Counted from the first letter of the stretch, positions 46,302 to 59,880 are shown. The stretch: 64,000 nucleotides of DNA from Scalesia atractyloides (GCA_947069175.1 CAMTDV010000009.1:11867672-11931671); one strand, 5' to 3'. Notes: a model not told the origin generated them from the letters alone. A program made the numbers and translations.

Positions 46302-47164
46302 TGTTGGAAAATTTGGTGAATGGATATTTAATAAATTTATAATTTAATGAAATTTTAGATATTGATTAGAATCTTAATGGTGACAAACTCTTGAGTAGAG
46401 TTTTTATGTCACTTGATTAGCTTTTATTAGAGTTTTTATATCTCTAATTAATCAACAATTAAGTGAAAATTTGATTAGAGTTTATGTCTCTAATAAAATC
46501 ACCAATTAAGAGAAACTCTTCATTACCCACAACTCTTGTATAAATGGTGGGCTATGTGCCTCATTGGTAACATGAGAAAAATACTAGAAAAGAGTTACAA
46601 GGAAAATACATGAACATATGGAGAGTTCTTAAAAACAAGAAATACTTGAAGACCCATGTGTTGGGTAATTAGAGAAATATGTTTTCTCTATTCGATTCCA
46701 TCACCTTCGTATCATTATTTTCGACAACTTCTAACACCATAACTTTATCCGGTGTAACCTCGGGCGTGTGGTCATCTCCAGCAGTACAGACTGCTTCGGT
46801 TGTTGTACCCTGGGAGACAGACGCGTCGTCTTTGCTAGACGCGCGGAATCTGTTTTAAGGGAAACGTGTTGAACACGTGCCTCGACCAAAATTGTCAACG
46901 TTTTAGTGTGTTCTTTGTTGCTGTCAAGGAGTATTTTTCAAGACTCAAGATGAGGAATACTCGAGTCTAGGATGCTATCAAATGCGTGTGAAAGACCCAC
47001 GAGAAATGCAACTTGAATCAAGATTGGTATATATAATTATATTTTATATTCATTTATTTAGTTATTGCACCTGGTATTGTACTATGATATTTCCTACGAA
47101 TAACGAGAGTCTCGTTATTATATATTTCTTAATTATATTTATAAAAATGAACCTAGTTCCTACA
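46302..47164 (+). repeat. 3' LTR of the LARD-like element
   Basis: Same length and ends as the 5' copy (TGTTGGAAAATTTGG to CTAGTTCCTACA). Differences are scattered single bases, indicating insertion some time ago but far more recently than chromovirus 1. Confidence 0.93.
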
Positions 47165-47276
47165 AAATCATCACTACGGTTATTCAATGTCTCAAATCTC
47201 GATCTCAATTACTGATTTCTTTATACAAATTCAATTGCAGGACCTTCAAAAACGTTGGAACGGCCCTGTCGATCAG

Positions 47277-48410
47277 TATAGATCATAACCAAAAATTCCT
47301 TAAAAATATATTGTTTTTAAATTATAATATACGGGTTTTTAAATTTAAGTTATTTGTCTTAAAATTCCCAATATAAGATTTTACTTTTTTTCCATTAACA
47401 TTAACTGTATAATTTAGTTTTCTAAATAATTACTAATACTAATATTAACTATAAATCTAATTAAACATACAATTTTGCTATTTTTTTCTTTTCGTATTTT
47501 TTAATCAAAAACTATGTTGTATTGGTGTAATTTTTTTAACATATACTGCAATCTTGTGTATTACACGGGTTGAGAATTGTCATGTTATATAATTAGTAAT
47601 AAAAAAATATATTTAAAAAAACAAATGCATTGCATGGTTGAATAAACATGTGTATTATAATAATACAATAAAATATAATGTATTTTTTAAGATATACAGT
47701 CATCAACATATGTATTTAAAAAAACGAACATTGACGTGACAGTTATATATTTTAATAAGTTATATTTTAAAATATTATTTCTTTTAACGAGGTATTAAAT
47801 GTAATTTTTTTAATATCACCGTTTTTATTATTCAACATATTGTATTTTAGTTTTTTTATCATTCTTACCATGCAATCACATCAAATATTTAAAAATTATT
47901 AGAAATCACTCGTAAAAACAATTATCTCATTATTCATCATTTTTTTACGTATTGTAACCAAAATAATTTTAAACTTGGTGAAGTTTTTGAGTAAAAAAAT
48001 ATAAGTTTATTTAAAAAATAATAATTATAAGTTTCATATTATATTAATTTGGTTGACGATATAATAGTTTTTCTTAATTAAAAAAACTAGTATATATAAT
48101 TAAGTAGGAGACAGATGAAAAAACTAGAAAATACAAACCTCTTCATTGTTTTTTTAATTATACAGTATAAATAGATATAGATGTATATTTTGAAAAAAAC
48201 GTTAATTTCAAGGCCATTAATATACTGCGAATGACAATAATTGTTTTTTTATACAATTTCATATATGATATTGATAGTCTCTTGGGAAATACACATGTGC
48301 ATATACACTATGCGCCTTTATATGCATACCACATTGTTAGACTGTGTGTTATGGCTCAAGTTAATACACAGATTCATCTTGTAATATTGATCTTTTTTGC
48401 ACTGTCTGGG
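47277..48410. other. AT-rich intergenic DNA
   Basis: Very A/T-rich with no recognised gene, TIR or LTR. The frame at 48231 has no family resemblance. Confidence 0.55.
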
Positions 48411-48411
48411 C

Positions 48412-48943
48412 GCTGGATAAAGCCTCGCTCGATGTGGCTCGTTTGAAAGTGAGCCGATCCGACTCGGCTCGGTTAGAAAGTGAGTCTAGCTCATCTCGGC
48501 TCGTAACGAGCCGGATTGGCATGGTTTGGCTCGCATAACAGCTCGACTTGGTTTAGCTTGGATTATTTTACTTTTAATATATTTTATTTTTATATATATT
48601 ATAATAAAAGTCAAAAACTGATTATTGTTTACATGTTATTAGGAGTGTAATTTGATATCTATACCATATTTAAAGGTTGATTACCATGCTAATGAACTTA
48701 TATTGTATTTCGTTGAAATTAAGAATGTCTTTTGTGTTATTTTGGTTTGTAATATATTAGGCTGAGCTTATTTTGTATATATTCTTTTAAATTGTTGAAT
48801 AATATTTTATATTACTGAATTTTGAGAGCTATATAATAATTTTTCTTTTAAAAAATGAGCCAAACCCAGCCGAGCCGAGCCAGCTCGGTTTAAAACTAAG
48901 CCGAGACCGAGCTTGGATTTCAAGCTTGGTTTCAAATCCGAGC
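48412..48943. repeat. Inverted-repeat element with GAGCCGAGCC motifs
   Basis: The left part is rich in GGCTCG (GGCTCGTTTGAAAGTGAGCC, CTCGGCTCGGTTAG). The right part holds the inverted motif (CCAGCCGAGCCGAGCCAGCT, GCCGAGACCGAGCTTGG). The two ends fold together around an AT-rich ~300-bp centre. Non-coding, MITE or foldback type. Confidence 0.65.
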
Positions 48944-49948
48944 TGTAACACCCCAAAAACGGCTTGGTAATCAAACCATGTCAATATTAATGAGCGGGTA
49001 AAATACAATTAATGGTAAAGGTAACCCGTGAACAAAATAACTAGGAATAATTAACCTAGTTAATAATATATATAAATAGGTAATAAAACAATGAGTTGTA
49101 GCATATTCTAATAAAAAATTAAACTTGAGGGACCAAAATTGTAAAAAGGGAAACTTGGGTTTTATAAAAAAAATAAAAATTAACACAAAATGTGTGTGTA
49201 GGTCGATCCTCGTAAGAAATAACAAGGGAAAAACCCTTGTTCAAGCTTAATCCACCAAATTGAAGATCAATTCGAGACCCGAATCAATGCATGAACGCAT
49301 TTTAATGATCACCTAGACAAGGGGATCATAAGGTATGTCTTAAAACCTAGATTGGTGAAAGTTGTAATTTGAGACAAGTAAATTACTTGCAATTAGATTA
49401 TTGGGTGATGATCCAAAGATGAAATTAAGGGTATGTGTATGCTTGATTTCGTTAGACATCACGAAATTATGCAATAATTGATGTAAGATTACTTGTAAGT
49501 GATTAACAAGTAGATTATGAAGGGGTTTTGATTATATGATGAAGTTAATGATATAGTTGTATTTAGAATCATCAGATATGATTGTCTTAAGGAAATACAT
49601 GAACAATTATGTGATTTATATAAGTGTTCATATATAACATCAAGTGGGTTTTGTATCATAAGATGAAGTAGATGATATATTTATGTTATATGATGTTGAA
49701 ATCATCATGTGTTTATGAATATTTAAAGCATTTAGCTAAGTTTGATGTTTGGGTAAATTTCATGTTTATGATGCAAAAAGGTTGTTTTATAGTGATAAAA
49801 CAATCCCAAATTCTTTTATGAGATTGATGGACTAGCATACAATGATTGACATTATGTTAAATCGATATTAACGATTGTATGAACTTAGTTGGGAATTTAG
49901 TTAATATGGTAGCCTAGAAATAACGTCTACTGGGTATTTGATGAAATG
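48944..49948 (+). repeat. LTR family B, left part (interrupted)
   Basis: Starts TGTAACACCCCAAAAACGGC, a common chromovirus LTR start. Text around 49120-49345 (GGGACCAAAATTG, GATCATAAGGTATG) resembles 5140-5370. The LTR is cut at 49948 by the element-C insertion and resumes at 57412-57417. No CA end is seen before 58681. Confidence 0.8.
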
Positions 49949-51498
49949 TGTCACAACCCCGGACCCCACCCGGGGAGCGGAAGTCATGAACCAGTCAAGT
50001 GGTACAGGTGTTTATTAATTTAGCAGCGGAAAATATTCATCATGATCGTAGTTAGGAAATAATTTCAGAGTTTGTAAAACACCAAACTTTTATTAATAAA
50101 TAAATGGGCTAAAACCCATATTCCATTCAATTGTTTTTATAGGGATAAACCCAACTAAATAAAATATAAATTTCTTATTTTATTCAGGTAATCATAGCCA
50201 CTTTATTTAAACCTTCAGTGCTCCATAGCTGGCGTCTATTATCTCTACAGCGAGTTACCTGAAACACGTTTTAAAAATATTTTATCAGCAAGAAATACTG
50301 GCGAATCCATCTCAGTTTTATCAAAACAACTGATTATACTTTACAGTTATTGAGAGCATCCGCATCAATGTTTATATCTACACAATTACTCAATCAGTAC
50401 TGTCAATCCTGACTTGTGAGTCATATTACTTTGGGCCCTGTCACTCAACAGTAACGATTCCTATCACATTCTCGTGACTTTGGACTAGCAATGTATACAA
50501 AACCCCAACATACCGGCAGTAATTGTAGAATACATATACTCAATTACTGTTAAGCATAATTAAAACATTTGAGGTTTTTGGTAACACATATTAACTCACA
50601 AAAAGATTTACAAAAATAGAATGTACTCGCCTGGTAATTTTAGGGTCTAACTACAGGCCTCCTGGTATAATATTGGGCATAGCTCCTGTGCTCTTAATAA
50701 AATATATAATGCACTCGTATTAAGTATGATAACCCAAGTCACTTTAACCGTACTACTCGTGACAGAACTTCAACGTTCGTAGTCAGGCAGGGCCTTGACA
50801 TGCGTTGGCGATTCTAGATCAAGCGGTAGGGTGTCCATATAACACACGACAGAACTCCGACGAACATGGTCGGGCAGAGCCTAGACATGTGTTGGTGATT
50901 CTAGATCAAGCAGTAGGATAATAAATTAGTAATCAGGGATTAGAACACTTAAAACAGGACATGGCTTTGAAGTATGATGGGGTGAATAACTAAAGAATAT
51001 GGATTGTAAAAGAAATAGAGAGGGAGAGCGAGATGGTGCAGAGAAAAGTGAAGGGGAGGTGAAGGCTATTTATATTGACACTCAAACTTGGAGGCCAAGC
51101 CTCAACTTTCCACTTTCCACGTACACAATGCATACGTACACCTAACATTTCAATTCTCATATTTCATTTTGATTATTTTAATATATATATTATAATTAAT
51201 TAAGCTGCTCAATTCATTTATCATTTATAACTTTTAAAATATAGCGTTTTATAAAACGATGAATATGCCATTAGAAAGAGAATATTTTTATCTACATTTT
51301 GACTAAAGTTTCATTAAAAACAGAGTATGTTTAATTATAATGTATTTTTATTATTATAATTTTTAAACGGTTCATATATTCGTCTAAGTATCTCATATTT
51401 CTAACCGTCAACTTAACCGTAATCTACCCGTTTGATAATATAAGTTTTTATATACTCTATTTTCAATTTTTATAAATAAAAATTTTGGAGATGTTACA
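49949..51498 (-). repeat. 3' LTR of element C
   Basis: On the minus strand it starts TGTAACATCTCC and ends GGGGTTGTGACA. It is ~30 bp longer than the other LTR. Small indels and substitutions separate the two copies, for example in the GAGAGCGAGATGG region (about 51020 against 56965). Confidence 0.92.
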
Positions 51499-52821
51499 TC
51501 CTCCCCACCTTGTTTTAAATCTCGTCCTCGAGATTCACTGAAATATAGAGGAGCACTGTAGCTTATTACGGTTCATAGTTCCTAAGTATATTCTGGTCCT
51601 TGATTTAAATTCTACTGTACTTTAACTAGAACTATTCTCTATGTTTTGAGATTCTTACCTTTTTAATGAAGGTAAAATTATTAGCGTAAGTTCATAGCAA
51701 AACTTTTAGTTACATGTTTCCTAGTGCATCAAAAAGCGCCAGGGCAATTCTTATACTTTAATGGTGTCTCAACGTATAGGGTTCCCGTCGTTTATTTTGT
51801 CACACGAGTTACGAGACAGTTGATCAAACGAAATAGTGTTTGATATAGGAATTATAGCTGTATACGAGAGATTCATGATAAATAAATCTAAAAATTATTA
51901 TTGACACATGTTCGTGATTTATCCCTAATTGTCAATCATTATGGTCTTTGGATTTCCTTATAGATATACAAATCTATATAATCATGTATTTCACATACTG
52001 TACTATACATACATATCATTCATAAGGTTAATGTATTCAACAGATTCATATTTTCAAAAACAGGTCAGACATTAGGTCATGGTACTATTTAGGGGATTCC
52101 ATTAACATAACATATATCCCATCTTACCCGGTCTTGCCAGAGAGGTAACCCCATTTTACCCGGACAAGCTGGAGAGTCTACCGCACCATGCCCAATTTTA
52201 CCGGAGAGGTAATTATCATGGTATTTCCCAAAATAGAATTTTTTTCAAATCATAATTTTAAAAATGCATCAATATTATGGCTTGTATCAAGAAACAAGGA
52301 AATTAGTATTCTCATGATCGATCATATTCTAGAGCCGAACAGTACTAATAAACAAGAAATAACAGTGGCCAGGTGTTATCGCTTATTTATCATATTTGCA
52401 GTGTTCTAGTTATCATCCTCACGGCATACCAACACCCATCATAGCTTATCAATGCAAGTAATTAGCTTATCTCGAAGCTTTATACTAAAGCATTTCTCTT
52501 AGGTTCAAATCTAAATACTATCCTAGTGTTATTAGTAAATATCAATATCCTATATTTTTTTTGTTTAAGCATAGATATAGATATTGTTATGGTTGTGACT
52601 TTCGTTTGTTTGGAGAATAGACGTCTTATAGAATATCATTATCTTCATTGACACTATGGCTAGGTTTGTTATGATGCATATACTTATAGATAACTCTATT
52701 CATGCTTATACAACAATAGATTCCTTCTTAAGGAATGTTTTATTCATATAGATGGCATTTTAACACCTTTCATGATTTATCTTTATGATGACTTAAAGTT
52801 TTCATACGAATCACTAGTGAT

Positions 52822-52856
<35 letters not shown>

Positions 52857-55800
52857 TATTTTTTCTTATGTTTATCTACAGAAAATATTTGATTATTATA
52901 TTGTGTTTACCATCAAGAATTCTATTATGTATACGCATATATGTGTATATTTATTATTTAGACTCATAAAACTTTAAATCTCTTATAACTTACGCAGTAT
53001 ATGATATTAAATTATTTTGTTATATCTTTAATTAATAAAAAATCTACTATATAACCGATGGTACCAATTATCAAGCTTATTCTCATAACTTTATTTACCC
53101 TTTTTATAATAATGAAAATAGTAATAGTATATTGTAGCATAAACTTTCTGTTATAATATTTTGGAATAAAAGTTTAAAGAAATAAATTTATCAAAATATA
53201 AACTTTTTGGATTCATGTGAACATTTTATTTTTTTTACTAGTAGGTTGAACCATATTTGTTTAAAATATTAAAACTTAACTTTTAATCTATTGTATATTT
53301 TATTGTTTATTCAAGGAAGTATTAAAGTTGAAAGTTTGACGTTTCTAAAATTGACTCTAAATATATTAGGTAATGAAGTAATATACATGTATTAGAATAT
53401 ATACATTCTCAAACAATAATAATATTAATTTGTTTAAAGATATTACAATATTAAAATTGTAATTTGATTTTTAAACAAAGCTGTATAAAGGAAACATATA
53501 TTAAGCACACACTTGAGTCAAGTATTTTTATGTGGGGCATTCATTTTAATTCTAGCTTTGAAAATGAAACAATAACTAGAACGTTTAGAAAAATTAAACG
53601 TGTCAGGTAAAATAAATAAATAAATAAATAAATACTAAACTACTGATTTAAGTCGGGTAAGAAAGATGTTTTCATTTTGAAATATCTTTTACTTCTTAAA
53701 ATTTTAATTATCTATTCTCTTTTGTACATCTATCGACTGTACAAACTATCAGGCTCATCTTTTCTTTTCTTTTATATACATCATAAATAAAAATTATTAT
53801 TATATATTATTAAAATCAAAGTATGTTTATATCTCCCTTATAAGTTGACAATGACCACCATAACTTATAGTGTTGCTAATTAATTTGCTTTAAAATAATT
53901 GTACTTAATAAAATGGGAGCTGAACAAAATTTTAAAATAGTTCATTAGTAACTGTTAATTAAATGCATTGAACAATATGTTTTTTTTCAGTTCTCTGTTT
54001 TAATTATTTTAGATCCATTAACGTTACTTCCCCACTAAAAGTTGACGATTATTGATATATTTGACACTCATAACCACTAACATAACTTTATAACTATAAG
54101 ATATAAGATAAATGATTACAAAATTATTTTTACCATATAATAATACATAGCAGTAATAAAACCTTTTGTAATAATTGGATCAATCTGCCAAATTCATTCC
54201 ATATAAAACCGTAGGATAAATAATTAGGCTAATCGCTTAAGTCTGTAACTCATAATGCAATATGACTTTATTAAATGTGATTAAAAATAAGTTACAATAG
54301 GGGATCACAAACGAACTTGAATATAATAGAACGGGTATGGGTATATGATTCGGGTAGTGACAGAACTCGATCAAAAGTGCTGTGAGGCAGTAGGTCATGG
54401 GACTCAAAACATTTTTTTATAAAATTTTAAGTTAATAACTTGAAGGAGTATAGGAAAGTTTCAACTTGGTTCTACTCAAATATATTGAAAAACCTTTTTA
54501 ATTGGTCTTTTTATACAAAATGTTATAACATTAAATGTATTCGTTTATATAGTTTTTGATCGATATAGAATAGTATCTTCGAACATTATACTACTATAAA
54601 TATATTTAATATACTAGTAATAATTAACCTTTATTTAGTAGTATATTAATTTAAATTATCAATTAGTTATATATACTAAAATATGTTTTTAATGGTTAAA
54701 TTTAACCTTATATAAATTTATGTACACCGACATAAGTTTTGTATATTTATGTCACAAAGTGAAGGATCAACGAACCTGTCCATTACAAAAACTATGTTTA
54801 AATAATTCGTTTTTTTATATCAGTTTTTAAATGAGAATATATTTATCCATATATTTATTATTTATATAAATCTTCTAATCTTTTTAATATTGATTTATGA
54901 AACGTACGTAGTAAATAGTTCAGAATACGGACGTACCTTAAGAAAAATTCAATTACTTTCATTTTATCGATTAGAATAAAATATTTGTAAAGTTTAACCA
55001 TTAAACCTTCAAATGACTTTCAGTGTTATGTGTGTTCTAAGATTTTAAATTTAATAATAATAATAATAATATAATAATAATAATAATAATAATATCTTAA
55101 ATGAACTTTTTACTAAGTAGTTTCTTTTCTAATATATAGAAAAATATTATAATTCAAAACTATATACAATAAGGTTAACCAATCTTGTCTGATATTTTAT
55201 ATCTTATTTGACCATAAAAACTTTTAGTAGGGTATATGGACATGATTACAATTCTAACAATGTTGTTTTATTATGTTTACGAAATTTAGAATTCGCTTCA
55301 CTTTTATCTTCTTTTGTAGGTGTTTACAGGTTGTCATATACATATTTATTTTACTACAAATTTTAGCTTCACAATAAAAACCTTTTTCTGTGAACCAGTG
55401 ATAAGTTACAAGTAAGATTCACCCCTAGTACTTTAATATAGTAAAGTACTTATAAATATAGACATATAAATAAAATCAGACAACTTTCTCTAGTATATAG
55501 GAATATACTAATTAAGCTCCGATAGAAATATTTAACTTACGTTAAAATTTACACAATTGATTTTATTTTTTTAACAATTATTATTTACATATATAGTTTT
55601 TTTTATGCATAGTATTTCTAACAGACGCAACAACAAAGGGGTATAACCCAAGTTGCTTTTTGTAGTATTAAATAATAATATATCTGCATAAGTAGCCTAT
55701 GGGTGCACTTAATCATATTGGTTACTCATACTGTGAACTCAAATCATAAAAATCATAATATAAATATTAACATTTACCTACACAGAATAACACATAGATT

Positions 55801-55889
55801 ATTACATTAATTTCCTAACATAATGTTTAAGTTTTAGGTATTAAAAGAACACCTAAATGGCTTAAATAAGTGGCTCTGATACCACCTTC
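51499..55889 (-). other. Interior of element C, no coding sequence
   Basis: Strongly A/T-rich. Holds a CCGGAGAG/TTTTACCCGG short repeat cluster (52110-52210), an (AAAT)n run (53611-53634), an (ATA)n run (about 55051-55094) and TA-rich stretches (52820-52858). Frames at 52188 and 52772 are AT-rich translations without motifs. Confidence 0.75.
55871..55884 (-). other. Primer binding site of element C (tRNA-iMet)
   Basis: TGGCTCTGATACCA on the + strand is the complement of TGGTATCAGAGCCA, a 14-base match to the initiator tRNA-Met primer site, five bases from the LTR end. Confidence 0.95.
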
Positions 55890-57411
55890 TGTCACAACCC
55901 CCGACCCCATCCGGGGAGCGGAAGCCGTGAACCAGTCAAGTGGTACCGGTTTTCATTAATTTGGCAGCGGAAAATTTATTCATCAGGATCGTAGTTAGGA
56001 AATAATTTCAGAGTTTGTAAAACACCAAACTTTTATTAATAAATAAATGGGCTAAAACCCATATTCCATTCAACTGTTTTTATAGGGATAAACCCAAATA
56101 AATAAAATATAAATTTCTTCTTTTATTCAGGTAATCATAGCCACTTTATTTAAACCTTCAGTGTTCCATAGCTGGCGTCTATTATCTCTACAACGAGTTA
56201 CCTGAAACGCGTTTTAAAAATATTTTATCAGCAAGAAATAATGGCGAATCCATCTCAGTTTTATTAAAACAAGTGATTATACTTTACAGTTATTGAGAGC
56301 ATCCGCATTTACAATGTTTATATCTACACAATTACTCAATCAGTACTGTCAATCCTGACTTGTGGGTCATATTACTTTTGGCCCTGTCACCCAATAGTAA
56401 CGGTTCCTGTCACATTCTCGTGACTTTGGACTAGCAATGTATACAAAACCCCAACATACCGGCAGTAATTGTAGAGTACATATACTCAATTACTGTTAAG
56501 CATAATTAAAACATTTGAGGTTTCTGGCAACACATTTTGACTCACAAAGATTTACAAAAATAGAATGTACTCGCCTGGTAATTTTAAGGTCTAACTACAG
56601 GCCTCCTGGTATAATATTGGGCATAGCTCCTGAGCTCTTAATAAAATATATAATGCACTCTTTTAAGTATGATAACCCAAGTCACTTTAACTGTACTACC
56701 CGTGCCAGAACTCCAACGTTCGTAGTCAGGTAGGGCCTTGACATGCGTTGGCGATTCTAGATCAAGCGGTAGGGTGTCCATATAACACACGACAGAACTC
56801 CGACGAACATGGTCGGGCAGAGCCTAGACATGTGTTAGCGATTCTAGATCGGGTAGTAGGACAATAAATTAGTGATCAGGGATTAAAACACTTAAAATAG
56901 GACAGGGCTTTGAAGTATTATAGGGTGAATAACTAAACAATATGGATTGTAAAAGAAATAGAGAGGGGAGAGCGTGAGCAGAAGGGAGAGCGAGATGGAG
57001 CAGAGAAAAGTGAAGGGGAGCTGAACTTTCCACTTACACAATGCATACGTACACCTAACATTTCAATTCTCATATTTCATTTTGATTATTTTAATATATA
57101 TATTATACTTAATTAAGCTGGTCAATTCATTTATCGCTTATAACTTCTAAAATATAGCGTTTTATAAAACGATGAATATGCCATTAGAAAAATAATATTT
57201 TTATCTATATTTTGACCAAAGTTACATTAAAAACGGAGTAAGTTTAATTATAATGTATTTTTATTATTATAATTTTTAAATGGTTCCTATATTCGTCTAA
57301 ATATCTCATATTTCTAACCGTCAACTTATCCGTAATCTAGCTGTTTAATAATATCAGTTTCTATATACTCTATTTTCAATTTTTATAAATAAAAATTTTG
57401 GAGATGTTACA
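55890..57411 (-). repeat. 5' LTR of element C
   Basis: Transcriptionally upstream LTR, since the primer site is adjacent. Same ends as the left copy. Confidence 0.92.
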
Positions 57412-57416
57412 AAATG

Positions 57417-58680
57417 CCTAAGTAAGTTCGTTGAACCTATTTGTGCGTTTACATATGTTAATAGACAGTTGACTTCGACTTTTAGAAGTCAACTGATCTA
57501 TAATAAGATCAAATGGTAATTTTGATATAAAATGCGTAAGATAGGATAGTCGTGGTAGATGATGACTAATCTAACTATCTTGCAAATGATGAATGATAGT
57601 TTGACGCTTGACAAGCTAGGTGGAGCTTAGGAAGAAGCGGGTCAAACGGATCAAGTACGCAGGAAGAGCATAATCGGATGCAAGGTAAGTAAAGCTTACA
57701 TCTTTTAAGTAGAACATTTACTTATGTATTGATTAAGAATAAGGTTACCTAGTACTTGAAACTAGTCTTTAAAATATGAATTTCCGATGCGATTCGATAT
57801 GGGTTGGAACAAGTGAAAATGGTAGAAACCATATCGATTATAAAAAGGGTAAAAATGGTAGTTTGGTCAAGTATTGACGAATAAACAATGAGTTTTCAAA
57901 AGACACTTTATGGTGTAAGCCATAATGGTCAAATGAATAAAGAAACTATTTTTAAGTAATACGACCCTATGGTGTGAACCATAACATGTCGAACGAAATA
58001 ATTAGTAAGTAAACGTCCTTCTTACAATAAATAATGTTTTGTTATATCGATATGTAAAGGGTGAACCAAGAAATAAATCGAATGGACAAACGAGTCATAA
58101 GGTGATGTTACCACCATTTGAAAATGATATTTAATATTTCGTTTGTTAAGTTTCATGCTCACAGATAAGCATGATTTGTAGGCATGCATTACCCTAAATT
58201 AGTACATAGAAACGCAAAGCATTGCTAACGGGTCAATACTTAGACCCTCGCCAGGTATGTGTAACGGTCCTACTCTCCATGATGGTTTGCAGAATTACTA
58301 AAGTTAGTCGAGTTAAGGGTGGACAATAGATCACCTCAAGTGAGATATATCTAGTGTTTGACGTAAAACGACCGTTAGAGCCGAAAACATGTTTTTAAGC
58401 AAAAGTGCATTTAAGTGAGTTTAAAACATTAAACGATGGAATACTTTTATGTTTTTAAGACACATAACAAATTTTAAATGGAATACGGGTTAAAGGTGTT
58501 CGCTTGGTAAAAATATGCTTTTAAATGTCCTTCGTCGTAAAAATGACTAAAGTTTGACCAAAACACACTTTTTGCAAACCGGGCAAATGACCCTTAAGGA
58601 TAGTTTAAAGTGGGTTTTATAAGTAAGTATACCCTTTCGATAGTGTAAAAGAAAATGGCATAAGTCATTTTGGTTTAATG
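57417..58680 (+). repeat. LTR family B, right part
   Basis: Continues the family-B LTR after the element-C insertion (GCCTAAGTAAGTTCG…). Contains a GTAAGTAAAGCTTACATC segment and repeated AAATGG/CATAATGGTC words. No gene. Ends where the next LTR starts (TTTAATG|TGTAACATCC). Confidence 0.7.
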
Positions 58681-58861
58681 TGTAACATCCGTCAAAAACC
58701 GGGTTAACCAAACCCGCTTCGTTTATTAACCGAACATCCAGTTAAAATTTTCGTTGCGTATTTAATACTCAAATTAATTTTATACGATACATAATTAATA
58801 AATATATTAGAATTTAAAATTTATAATTGAAAATTTATTAAAAATAATGAAATAAAAATAC

Positions 58862-58975
58862 ATTGCTGATGCCGGGTTTCGAACCCGGGTCAGCCGGATG
58901 AAACTTCAAACACTTAACACACACACATTCCACCACTCCGACACTTGTGTTACTTGTTGATTTATTGAAACAATT
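58862..58975 (-). other. tRNA-like module 1 (antisense, Ser/Leu-like)
   Basis: On the minus strand CCGGGTTCGAAACCCGG is a perfect T-arm (5-bp stem, TTCGAAA loop) containing a consensus B box. About 55 bases upstream GTCGGAGTGGTGGAATG resembles the A-box/D-arm of class II tRNAs. The acceptor stem does not pair well, so this is a tRNA-derived relic, not a gene. Confidence 0.6.
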
Positions 58976-59207
58976 AATTCATATAACAAAACTCGATATC
59001 AAATTCAGTCAAACGCGCCCATTTCGCAGTCGCCGGAAATCCGACGACTTCGCCAATTATTGTCGGTTTCTTTGACTTAACGTACGTATTAACGTCTACA
59101 TCGGTTATAACCGATGCCCGGTCCCACGACATTCGTCATAACCGCCGGAGAAAGATTGACCAACGAATCAAGACAGAAATCGGACCCAATTCATCGATAT
59201 TCTTTCC

Positions 59208-59215
59208 TATAAATA
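59208..59215 (+). promoter_or_regulatory. Putative TATA box of LTR D
   Basis: CCTATAAATACACACCC, in the middle third of the LTR, where U3/R transcription starts are expected. A start site near 59240 is inferred. Confidence 0.6.
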
Positions 59216-59807
59216 CACACCCTAGCCTCTGGTAATCTTTTCGCTCAAAATCGCACCAGTTCTCGAAGCAATTTCACTCGCCGGAACTTTTCTGCCATCA
59301 CCGGACTTTCGCCGGAAAAACGAGATTCACCTCAAAACGGTAAATACCTCGACTCTTTCTGTTTCAATCCATTGTTAGACCATTACTAACATCAATCCAT
59401 CACCCAGAATCAATCCCAGACGACGTTGCCGGATATTCTGTACTCGCCGGAAAATCGCTGGAATTTTCGAAATCACGCAGTTAATCGGTATGATCATCAA
59501 AACCTTCTGATAATCGTTGCTCAGTAGTTCAATTTCACATCTAATCAACCAAAACTGTTAATTGATCCAAACATACGGAGCTCACAAAACAGAGCCGACA
59601 ATCCTTGCCGGAGTTCTGAGAAAGACAACCTGTTCCGGTACATTGTTTACCCAAACCCTCTTTGTTCATCACATTTCAATCACCTATAAGTTCGTTAATC
59701 GAATTTAAACAAGAAACAGTTGGTTAACCGTTGTCTGTGTTTTGAACGAAGAAGACGAGTTCGAACTAGTGTATAAGATTAATTAAAATCAGAATAATAA
59801 ACGGGTT

Positions 59808-59880
59808 AGACACACAGTCCAGCGGTGGACTGTGTGCACACAATGAATACACGTCTCGAGTTCGATCCTGACTCAACCTC
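59808..59880 (+). other. tRNA-like module 2
   Basis: GGGTTAGACACACAGTCCAG leads into a perfect 9-bp hairpin CACAGTCCA-GCGG-TGGACTGTG, with an A-box-like AGTCCAGCGGTGG as in tRNA-Glu. GAGTTCGATCC (about 59857-59867) is a B-box match. Confidence 0.6.

Larger units (their letters stand above)
41077..47164 (+). mobile_element. Non-coding LTR retrotransposon (LARD-like, copia-style), 6.1 kb
   Basis: The two direct LTRs are each 863 bp, with 5-bp target duplication AAATC (41072-41076, 47165-47169). TGTGGGGGAT before the 3' LTR is a strong copia-style polypurine tract. The 4.36-kb interior has no gag or pol block that I can find, only short unrelated frames. The sequence after the 5' LTR (AACTTAAAACAG) does not match the tRNA-iMet primer site. 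It would have to be mobilised in trans. Confidence 0.92.
40802..47268. mobile_element. hAT element split by an LTR retrotransposon
   Basis: Flanked by a perfect 8-bp target duplication TCGATCAG (40794-40801, 47269-47276), diagnostic of hAT transposition. The termini are CAGGGCCGGCTT on the left and, read inward, CAGGGCCGTTCC on the right. Its own DNA is only ~275 bp on the left and ~100 bp on the right, so it was a ~0.38-kb non-autonomous element before the LTR element landed in it. Confidence 0.92.
49949..57411 (-). mobile_element. Non-coding LTR element C (minus strand), 7.46 kb
   Basis: Direct LTRs at 49949-51498 and 55890-57411 (about 1.5 kb, TGTCACAACC…GATGTTACA on the + strand). A perfect 5-bp target duplication AAATG is at 49944-49948 and 57412-57416. 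Orientation is minus: the tRNA-iMet primer site lies beside the right LTR (55871-55884) and the polypurine tract AAGGTGGGGAGGA beside the left one (51499-51511). The 4.4-kb interior has no gag or pol. A chromovirus-derived, trans-mobilised LARD is the likeliest reading. Confidence 0.93.

Noticed and set aside
40531..47276. CACTA element spanning the hAT/LTR nest
   Set aside because: Only one CACTACTAGAAAA end is present; no inverted partner or 3-bp target repeat found.
51499..55889. Possible genes in the interior of element C (frames at 52188, 52772)
   Set aside because: AT-microsatellite translations; the interior lies between primer site and polypurine tract of a non-coding element.
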